Assembly (NCBI GenBank): GCA_035456985.1
Contig: DATICE010000036.1
Span: 1-6,034, forward strand
Length of the DNA stretch: 6,034 bases
Direction of reading: 5' to 3'
DNA from: SG8-41 sp035456985
GTDB lineage: Bacteria; Pseudomonadota; Gammaproteobacteria; Burkholderiales; SG8-41
Under the pieces are notes generated by a model. It had not been told where the DNA came from, did no database searches, and worked only from the letters and a program-made list of their open reading frames with translations. A program made the translations under genes and the position numbers. Positions 1 through 5,174 of this stretch are shown one piece after another; within the stretch, counting starts at the first letter, position 1, and each line of letters starts with the position of its first letter.

Positions 1-762
1 TCCATCACGGTCGTGCACCCGGATACCGACGTGACGCCGTACGACATGGCGACGCTCGGCTCGCGCTCGATGTACCACATGGGCAACGCCGTGAAGCTCG
101 CCGCGGAGGATGCCCGCGACAAGCTGCTCGCGCTCGCGCGCGAGCTGGGGCTGCCGGCAGAAACGACGCCGATCCCGGACATCTTCCGCAAGAAGTACGG
201 GATGCAGGCCGGCAATATCGTGGGCACCGGGACCTTCATCCCGAGCTACAAGTCGCCGGATCATGCGACCGGGCTCTCGGAGAACGTGACGCCGTTCTGG
301 ATGGTCGGCGCGACCGGTGTAGAGGTCGAGGTGGACATAGAAACCGGGCAGGTGAGGATCACGCGGCTCGTCAACGTGGCGGATGTCGGCCGGCCGGTCA
401 ATCCGGCGATCGTGGACACGCAGCTCTCCGGCGCCGCGATCATGCAGATGGGCTTCACGATGTTCGAGAAGATGGAGTTTCAGGCCGGGCAGTGCACCAA
501 CGCGTCGCTCGCCGGCTACAAGATTCCCGGGATGCTGGATCTCCCATCCGGCATCGTGAATGAAGCGGTGGACGCCGTGCAGGCGAGCGGGCCCTTCGGC
601 GCCAAGGGCGTGGGCGAGACCGGGACGTTCGGCGTCTCTCCGGCGATTGCCAACGCAATCGACGACGCGGTGGGTGTGCGGCTGACGTCGTTGCCACTGA
701 CGGCCGAGGCTGTTTTCCGCGCGCTGCGCGCCAAAGAGGGCAGAGCCCTCGGTGACGAGTGA
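1..762 (+). CDS. Molybdenum hydroxylase large (molybdopterin-binding) subunit, C-terminal part
   Basis: The reading frame is open from base 1, so the gene begins upstream; about 253 residues remain of a family that is usually 700-800 long. The product belongs to the xanthine dehydrogenase/CO dehydrogenase large-subunit family, which binds molybdopterin cytosine dinucleotide and hydroxylates a carbon using water. Visible hallmarks are a cofactor-binding stretch TLGSRSMYHMGNAV (bases 52-93) and the GAKGVGETG loop, whose glutamate (codon 616-618) matches the invariant active-site base of the family. The stretch ATGVEVEVDIETGQVRI followed by VNVADVGRPVNP is also typical of the second Mo-cofactor domain. 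The stop (760-762) overlaps the next gene's ATG by one base, so translation is probably coupled to the [2Fe-2S] subunit. The substrate is unknown: aromatic acyl-CoA, N-heterocycle and aldehyde oxidases all share these motifs, and the N-terminal two thirds are not visible. Confidence 0.93.
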   Translation, partial: SITVVHPDTDVTPYDMATLGSRSMYHMGNAVKLAAEDARDKLLALARELGLPAETTPIPDIFRKKYGMQAGNIVGTGTFIPSYKSPDHATGLSENVTPFWMVGATGVEVEVDIETGQVRITRLVNVADVGRPVNPAIVDTQLSGAAIMQMGFTMFEKMEFQAGQCTNASLAGYKIPGMLDLPSGIVNEAVDAVQASGPFGAKGVGETGTFGVSPAIANAIDDAVGVRLTSLPLTAEAVFRALRAKEGRALGDE

Positions 763-1259
763 TGACGAAGACGATCCGTTTCAAGCTCAACGGCGAGGCG
801 GTGACCGCAGAGGTGCCGGCGCATTGGAATCTCGTCGAGCTGCTGCAGAACCGGTTCGACTTGAACGGCGCGCGTGAGAGCTGCGGGCAGGGGATGTGCG
901 GCTGCTGCACGGTGCTCGTGAACGGGGCTGCGGTGTCCGGCTGCCTGTATCTGGCCGCGTTCGTGGACGGGGCGGAGGTGGCGACAGTCGAGCGGCCCGG
1001 GACGGGCGCGGAGCTCGATGCGGTGCAGGAAGCATTCATCGCGCGCGGTGCATTCCAGTGCGGGTTCTGCACGCCCGGCTTCGTGCTGATGACGCGGCAA
1101 CTTCTCGACGAGAAGCCGGAGCCCACGGAGGACGAGATCCGGCACTACCTGTCCGGGAACCTTTGCCGCTGCGCCGCCTATCCGGAAATCATCGAAGCGG
1201 TTAAGCTAGCTGCGCGCATGCGCAAAGAGCACACTGCAACCGCAGGTAAACGCAGATGA
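762..1259 (+). CDS. Molybdenum hydroxylase small subunit, [2Fe-2S] ferredoxin type (CoxS-like)
   Basis: This 165-residue protein has the normal length for the small electron-transfer subunit of xanthine dehydrogenase-type enzymes. The N-terminal plant-type ferredoxin domain has ligands C41, C46, C49 and C61 in the pattern C-x4-C-x2-C-x11-C (ESCGQGMCGCCTVLVNG then SGC). The C-terminal four-helix domain binds the second cluster through C100-x2-C103 and C135-x-C137 (QCGFCTPGF and NLCRC). Q99 sits where the family contacts the Mo cofactor. C48 is an additional cysteine not expected to be a ligand. I chose ATG 762, which overlaps the upstream stop as TGATG; a GTG three bases earlier is possible and adds one residue. 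A weak GGTGA at 751-755 could serve as ribosome site, consistent with coupled translation. No FAD-binding middle subunit lies between the large and small subunits; it may lie upstream or be absent, as in two-subunit members of the family. Confidence 0.95.
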   Translation: MTKTIRFKLNGEAVTAEVPAHWNLVELLQNRFDLNGARESCGQGMCGCCTVLVNGAAVSGCLYLAAFVDGAEVATVERPGTGAELDAVQEAFIARGAFQCGFCTPGFVLMTRQLLDEKPEPTEDEIRHYLSGNLCRCAAYPEIIEAVKLAARMRKEHTATAGKRR

Positions 1260-2710
1260 GACGCTCGGAAAAGGGCAATCCCCTCGATCTCCGCGCCTGG
1301 CTCGAGGAGGCGCGGAAGCTCGGCGAGGTTAGGGACGTGCGCGGCGCCGATTGGAATCTGGAGTTGGGCGCGATCAGTGAGCTGAACGTCAAGAAGGAGT
1401 CGCCGCCCGCGCTCCTGTTCGACGAGATCACCGGCTATCCCAAGGGCTTCCGTGTCCTGACATGCAGCACCAGCAGCCCTGGCAAGCTGTCCTCGATCCT
1501 GCGGGTCGGCGTCGAGAAATCGCACCACGCGCTGGTGCAGAAGCTGCGCGGAAAGCCCAAGGCGTGGCAGGCCGATGCGCCGAACTATGATCCCGTGTAC
1601 GGCGAGAAAGGCCCCGTGCTCGACAACGTCAAAGGCGACGGAAAAGTGGATCTCGATATCTTTCCGTCCCCCTTCTGGCACGAGAAGGACGGCGGCCGCT
1701 ACATCGGCACCGGGTGCTGCGTCGTGACGAAGGATTTCGATTCCGACTGGGTAAACGTCGGGACCTATCGCGTGCAGGTCCACGACAAGAAGACCGTGGG
1801 GCTCGACATGGTGCCGGGCAAGCACGGCGCCATTCAGTACGAGAAGTACATGAAGGCGGGCAAGCCCTTCCCGGTGGCGATCGTATGCGGCTGCGATCCC
1901 CTCGGCTATCTCATCTCCGGCATCGAGGTTCCGTTCGGGATGTGCGAGTACAACTACATGGGCGCGATCCTGGGGGAGCCGGTATCGGTGGTGAAGGGGC
2001 AGCTGACCGGCCTGCCGATACCCGCCGCCTCCGAGATCGTGCTGGAAGGCTGGGCGCACCCGGGCGATCTGCGGACCGAGGGCCCGTTCGGCGAGTTTCA
2101 CGGCTACTACCCCGGCAAAGCTTCCAAGGCGCCGGCGGTCACGGTCGAGCGCATCTACTATCGCAACGACCCGATCCTGTTGGGCAGCCCGCCTGCGAAG
2201 CCGCCCAATGATTATTCGTATTCGAAAGCAGTGATGCGCTCGGCGATGCTGTTCGACGCCCTGCTGGCGGCAGGGGTGCCGGACGTGCAGGCGGTCTGGG
2301 CCCACGAGATCGGCGGCGCGCGCATGTTCAACGTGGTGGCGATCAAGCAGCGCTACGCGGGGCACGCGAAACAGGCGGGCCACATCCTGAACCAGTGCGG
2401 CGTCGCCGCCTACATGTCGCGTTATTCCGTCGTGGTGGACGAGGACATCGATCCGTCGAACCTCCAGGAAGTGATGTGGGCAGTCGCGACGCGCACTGAC
2501 CCGGTGGTGGACATCGATATCATCCAGCGCGGCATGGGCTCGAAGAACGACCCGATGTACGTCGCCTACCCCTACCAGGCGCCGTTCAGCTCGAAGGCGA
2601 TCATCGACGCCTGCCGTCCCTACGATCATCTGCACGAGTTTCCCGAGGTCGCGGAAGCGAGCAGGGAGTTGCAGGAGAAGGTACGCGCGAAATGGAAGGA
2701 CCTGTTCTGA
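1256..2710 (+). CDS. UbiD-family prenylated-FMN-dependent (de)carboxylase
   Basis: The 484-residue product has normal UbiD length. The family reversibly decarboxylates aromatic, heteroaromatic or alpha,beta-unsaturated acids using prenylated FMN, a Mn2+ and a K+. By comparison with fungal Fdc1 (N168, R173, H191, E233, E277, E282), this protein shows N167 and R172 in NVGTYR, H190 in PGKH, E231 in MCEYNYMG, and E275/E280 in TEGPFGEFHGYYPG. The metal ligands and the Glu-Arg-Glu catalytic set therefore look complete, and the enzyme should be active. Its ATG overlaps the previous stop by four bases (ATGA), with a CAGGT ribosome site at 1243-1247. Cotranslation with a molybdenum hydroxylase argues for a catabolic substrate rather than ubiquinone synthesis, so I give no ubiD symbol. 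No UbiX-type prenyltransferase is visible, so the cofactor must come from elsewhere. HmfF-like furan/pyrrole carboxylate enzymes and hydroxyarylic acid decarboxylases are possible relatives; the sequence does not choose between them. Confidence 0.94.
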   Translation: MRRSEKGNPLDLRAWLEEARKLGEVRDVRGADWNLELGAISELNVKKESPPALLFDEITGYPKGFRVLTCSTSSPGKLSSILRVGVEKSHHALVQKLRGKPKAWQADAPNYDPVYGEKGPVLDNVKGDGKVDLDIFPSPFWHEKDGGRYIGTGCCVVTKDFDSDWVNVGTYRVQVHDKKTVGLDMVPGKHGAIQYEKYMKAGKPFPVAIVCGCDPLGYLISGIEVPFGMCEYNYMGAILGEPVSVVKGQLTGLPIPAASEIVLEGWAHPGDLRTEGPFGEFHGYYPGKASKAPAVTVERIYYRNDPILLGSPPAKPPNDYSYSKAVMRSAMLFDALLAAGVPDVQAVWAHEIGGARMFNVVAIKQRYAGHAKQAGHILNQCGVAAYMSRYSVVVDEDIDPSNLQEVMWAVATRTDPVVDIDIIQRGMGSKNDPMYVAYPYQAPFSSKAIIDACRPYDHLHEFPEVAEASRELQEKVRAKWKDLF

Positions 2711-2726
2711 GTCGAAAAGGAGAAGA

Positions 2727-3695
2727 ATGATGAGCCGAGCGTTGACCGCGGGCCTCGTGGCCCTAATTCTGAGCGCCGCCGTGGGGGCGCAGGACTATCC
2801 GAGGAAGCCGATCCGCGTGCTCGTGCCCTACGCCCCGGGCGGCGTGGTGGACACTACGACCCGCATTGTCACCAACAAGATTACCGAGCGGCTGGGTTGG
2901 CAGATCGTGGTGGACAACCGGCCGGGCGGCAACGGATTCATCGCCACCGGGATCGCAGCGCGGGGCACCCCGGACGGCTATACGATTCTCTCAGCGCATA
3001 CCGGCGAGTTCGCGGTGAGCCCCTTCGTGTTCAAGGGCGTGCCCTTCGAGCTCGACCGCGACTTCGAAGCGGTCGTCATGCTGAGCGATGCACCCATGCT
3101 GGTCGTCGTCAACAGCCAGTCGCCGATCAACAGCTTCAAGGACCTCGTCGCAGCCGCGAGGGCGAAGCCCGGCCAGGTGACTTTCGGCTCGCCGGGCAAC
3201 GGATCGGTGAACCACCTGGCGAGTGAATGGCTGGCGGTGGCGGCGGGCGTGAAGATGCTGCACGTGCCCTACAAGGGCGGCGCGCCCGCTGTGTCGGCGG
3301 TCGCCACGAACGAGGTCGTCTGGACCATCGCCGGGCTGCCCGGCGTGACGCCTCACCTGCAGGCGAAGCGCGTGAAGGTGCTCGGCATCACGACTGCCAA
3401 GCGCACGGCCCAGACGCCGAACTGGATGTCGGCGCAGGAGGGCGGGATCCCGAGCGTGGATGCCTCCATCTGGGTCGGCTTCTTCGTCCCCAAGGGCACG
3501 CCGAAGAGCATCATCAACAGGCTTTACTCGGTGTCGGCCGACATGCTGAAATTCCCGGATGTGAAGGAGCGCTTCGCCGTGGTCGGCGGCGCGGAGACCA
3601 TCGGCATGCCGCCGGCGGAATTCCACGCGCGCGTGAAAAGCGACGCGGTGCGCTACAAGAAGATCGTGCAGGAAGTCGGGATCACGCCGCAGTAG
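2727..3695 (+). CDS. Bug/TctC-type periplasmic solute-binding protein (tripartite tricarboxylate transporter family)
   Basis: This is a 322-residue protein of typical Bug length. A signal peptide (MMSRALTAGLVALILSAAVGA) with likely cleavage after A21, before QDYP, sends it to the periplasm. Family marks in order: YPRKPIRVLVPYAPGGVVD (24-42), NRPGGNG (64-70), GTPDGYT (80-86), GSPGNGSVNHLASE (154-167), HVPYKGGAPAV (179-189) and FFVPKGTP (252-259). These proteins bind carboxylates and other small organic compounds and either feed a TctAB membrane complex or act as orphan sensors. No tctA or tctB gene follows. A strong AAGGAG (2717-2722) lies 4 bases before ATG 2727 and 7 before ATG 2730; spacing favours the second ATG, and the difference is one residue. 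The 16-bp gap to the decarboxylase gene suggests the same transcript, so its ligand may be the substrate or product of the upstream enzymes (inference). Confidence 0.94.
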   Translation: MMSRALTAGLVALILSAAVGAQDYPRKPIRVLVPYAPGGVVDTTTRIVTNKITERLGWQIVVDNRPGGNGFIATGIAARGTPDGYTILSAHTGEFAVSPFVFKGVPFELDRDFEAVVMLSDAPMLVVVNSQSPINSFKDLVAAARAKPGQVTFGSPGNGSVNHLASEWLAVAAGVKMLHVPYKGGAPAVSAVATNEVVWTIAGLPGVTPHLQAKRVKVLGITTAKRTAQTPNWMSAQEGGIPSVDASIWVGFFVPKGTPKSIINRLYSVSADMLKFPDVKERFAVVGGAETIGMPPAEFHARVKSDAVRYKKIVQEVGITPQ

Positions 3696-3746
3696 CCTTG
3701 CCAAAGGGCGCGTCGGTCCCCGTAAAGATTACCAAGGGAGTCTGCA

Positions 3747-4115
3747 ATGGCCGCAATGAAAGGGCGCGAGCTGCGCGTGGAAGCGCGCATCTCCGTGAAG
3801 GAAAAAGCGTCGCTGAGAGGTGGCGAGTTGGTGGCCGCAGCAACCGCCGACGACGGCTGGTTTCCGTGCGTGGTCCAGGACATGAGCGACACCGGCTTCC
3901 TGATCCTGTCCAGCAAGGAGGTAGCCGTCGGGCAGATTCTCGAATTGCGGTGCCAGCTGTTCCCCGAGAAAACGCTCAACTGCAAGATCCAGGTGCGACA
4001 CGTCAGCCACAAAGGCATGGGCACGAAGGTGGTGGAAATCGACAGCCGGGGATCCCGGTTGATCGAGCTCTACCTGGAGGAGCAGTACTCGCTCAAGCTG
4101 AACAGCAAGACCTGA
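3747..4115 (+). CDS. Single-domain PilZ protein (predicted cyclic-di-GMP receptor)
   Basis: The product is 122 residues, the size of a stand-alone PilZ domain. Both parts of the cyclic-di-GMP signature are present: RxxxR as R10-VEA-R14, and D/NxSxxG as D45-M-S47-D-T-G50, followed by the expected beta-strand pattern (GFLILSS, GQILELRCQL, LNCKIQVRHV, GMGTKVVEI). It has no signal peptide or membrane segment, so it is cytoplasmic and should change partner interactions when it binds cyclic-di-GMP. The partner cannot be read here; candidates in general are motility, pilus and polysaccharide machinery. The start ATG 3747 has AAGGGAG at 3734-3740 with 6-base spacing, which makes it better than ATG 3756. 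It lies 51 bp after the Bug gene, with no convincing terminator in between, so readthrough from the operon is possible. Its stop is only 3 bp from the stop of the convergent ParB-like gene. Confidence 0.87.
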   Translation: MAAMKGRELRVEARISVKEKASLRGGELVAAATADDGWFPCVVQDMSDTGFLILSSKEVAVGQILELRCQLFPEKTLNCKIQVRHVSHKGMGTKVVEIDSRGSRLIELYLEEQYSLKLNSKT

Positions 4116-4118
4116 ACC

Positions 4119-5111
4119 TCACGCCTCGTCGGGAGTACCGCCCATGACGGCGAGGTCTTCCTGCTTGATCCGCTCCGTGTTGAACTTCGCCGCGCGCTCG
4201 CGCATCGTCTTGAGGACCTCTTCGAGCGGCGGCGGATCGCCCTGGATCCAGCGCAACGGATTGATGCGCGCGACCACGAACGTCCGCAGGTAGGGGCTCA
4301 TGAGTCCCTTCGCCTTCAGCTTCGCCACGACCGCCGTGACCAGCTCGTCGAGCTCGAACACTTTCTCCGCGTGCTTCTCGTGCGCGTGCAGCGCCTTGCG
4401 CAGGGAATCGCCGGAAAACGTCTCGAGCCGGCGCAGGATCGGCGCATAGGCGCCGCCGGCGAAATTGCCTTTTTTCTCGTAGCACAGCCCGAGCGTCACC
4501 AGCGCCGCCTCCTCCAGGTAGAAGGCGAAATCGGTCTCCGGGCGCGCGCCGTCCTCATCGAGCAGGCCCTTGTAGATGCGGATCACCTCGAGCGAGCGCT
4601 CCCGCAGGTTGTGCGCCTTCTCGGTGTTCAACGCGAGAATTTGCCAGGCGATTTCCCGTTTGGGGACGACGAGCGCCGTGATTGCCCTTGCGCCGAGGCG
4701 CCGCATCGCCGCGAGGCGATGGCGGCCGTTCGGCGTCCAGAAGCCGTCCTTCGGCGCGGTGATGGCGATGAGCGGGTCGAGAAACAGACCGGTCTTGTCG
4801 AGCACTCCGGCAAGCTTCTTGTGGTGCGCTTCGGAGAGATCGCGCTGGAAGGGGGTGGGCTCGATGCTGTCGATCGGCAGTGACGCGAATACCACCGGAT
4901 TGCCTCCGAGCGGCTCGCGATAGGTGCCGAGCACGGTCCCGCCTTCCTGCTCAATGCGGCGGCTGAGGGAGGCGACTTCGGGCGCCGCCGCGTCGAGGCG
5001 GCACCCCTGTGGCTCGATGCCGCGCGAGCGCGCGGCAGCCTTCTTCGGCGCGCGTTTGGCAGGCGCCCGCTTGCGCCCGGTGGTCGACTTGGGTCTTGCC
5101 GTGGCTGCCAT
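4119..5111 (-). CDS. Orphan ParB-like protein (ParB/Srx N-terminal domain) with basic Lys/Ala-rich tail
   Basis: This is a 330-residue protein read from ATG 5111. GAGGA (5120-5124) lies 8 bases before that ATG; a GTG at 5126 would add five residues but lacks a ribosome site. Residues 7-30 form a Lys/Arg/Ala/Pro-rich, histone-H1-like tail (for example RKRAPAKRAPKKAAARSR), probably a disordered DNA-binding segment. Residues about 76-150 match the ParB N-terminal domain: LPIDSIEPTPFQR resembles the first conserved block, KTGLFLDPLIAI the GLLQPI block, and NGRHRLAAMRRLGA the GERRxRA nucleotide-binding block. The rest is mostly helical in appearance, with no recognised domain; KAHNLRERSLE (165-175) resembles ParB segments after the first domain. 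Classical ParB proteins load at parS and work with a ParA ATPase; neither a ParA gene nor a complete parS site is in this window. It may be a nucleoid or transcription-related ParB relative instead. Function is unassigned. Confidence 0.82.
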   Translation of the reverse strand: MAATARPKSTTGRKRAPAKRAPKKAAARSRGIEPQGCRLDAAAPEVASLSRRIEQEGGTVLGTYREPLGGNPVVFASLPIDSIEPTPFQRDLSEAHHKKLAGVLDKTGLFLDPLIAITAPKDGFWTPNGRHRLAAMRRLGARAITALVVPKREIAWQILALNTEKAHNLRERSLEVIRIYKGLLDEDGARPETDFAFYLEEAALVTLGLCYEKKGNFAGGAYAPILRRLETFSGDSLRKALHAHEKHAEKVFELDELVTAVVAKLKAKGLMSPYLRTFVVARINPLRWIQGDPPPLEEVLKTMRERAAKFNTERIKQEDLAVMGGTPDEA

Positions 5112-5115
5112 GGGG

Positions 5116-5134
5116 GAATTCCTCACAGGAATTC
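5116..5134. promoter_or_regulatory. Perfect 8-bp inverted repeat over the ParB-like gene's ribosome site
   Basis: GAATTCCT (5116-5123) and AGGAATTC (5127-5134) are exact reverse complements separated by three bases (CAC). The element lies in the 63-bp divergent region, starting 5 bases from the ParB-like ATG. In that gene's mRNA an 8-bp stem with a 3-base loop would pair most of the Shine-Dalgarno GAGGA (5120-5124). As DNA it looks like a dimeric-protein operator. A TATTCT at 5140-5145 could be a -10 hexamer for the lipoprotein gene, which would put the dyad at the -35 position, where no good TTGACA match exists. Function is inferred; only the symmetry is seen. Confidence 0.5.
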
Positions 5135-5157
5135 TGCGTTATTCTGTCAGGGTGAAC

Positions 5158-5173
5158 AAGGGACGAAGGGACG
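5158..5173 (+). repeat. Tandem duplication of AAGGGACG spanning the lipoprotein ribosome site
   Basis: Two exact, adjacent copies of AAGGGACG occupy 5158-5165 and 5166-5173, directly before the GTG at 5175. Each copy contains a Shine-Dalgarno-like AAGGGA. The distal copy leaves 11 bases to the start codon and the proximal copy only 3; neither is optimal (5-9), so expression is likely modest. Strand slippage between the copies could change spacing. Two 8-base copies are also within reach of chance in G-rich leader DNA. Confidence 0.6.
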
Positions 5174-5174
5174 C

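Noticed and set aside
1214..1223. 10-bp palindrome GCGCATGCGC near the end of the [2Fe-2S] subunit gene
   Set aside because: It lies within coding sequence, has no spacer or partner copy, and such short GC palindromes are common by chance in G+C-rich DNA.
2095..2102. GTTTCACG, half of the consensus parS site, considered as a target for the ParB-like protein
   Set aside because: Only one half matches; the following bases (GCTACTAC) do not give the GTGAAAC half. It encodes the conserved EFHG of the UbiD protein, so coding constraint explains it.
1178..2635. Long minus-strand open frame antisense to the UbiD-like gene (485 codons)
   Set aside because: His/Arg/Leu/Ala-rich with no recognisable domain; it mirrors a gene whose catalytic residues are intact on the + strand, so it is a codon-bias shadow.
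3698..3728. Possible promoter before the PilZ gene: TTGCCA (3698-3703) and TAAAGA (3723-3728)
   Set aside because: The -35 match is good, but the spacer is 19 bp and the -10 matches only 3 of 6 positions; not enough to call.
3696..3746. Gap between the Bug and PilZ genes considered as a terminator
   Set aside because: Only a 4-bp CCTT/AAGG pairing is visible and no T-run follows, so there is no credible intrinsic terminator.
3227..4147. Long open frame on the + strand across the Bug gene's 3' half and the PilZ gene
   Set aside because: It is Gly/Arg/Ala-rich low-complexity translation typical of a shifted frame in G+C-rich DNA, and it overlaps two well-supported genes.
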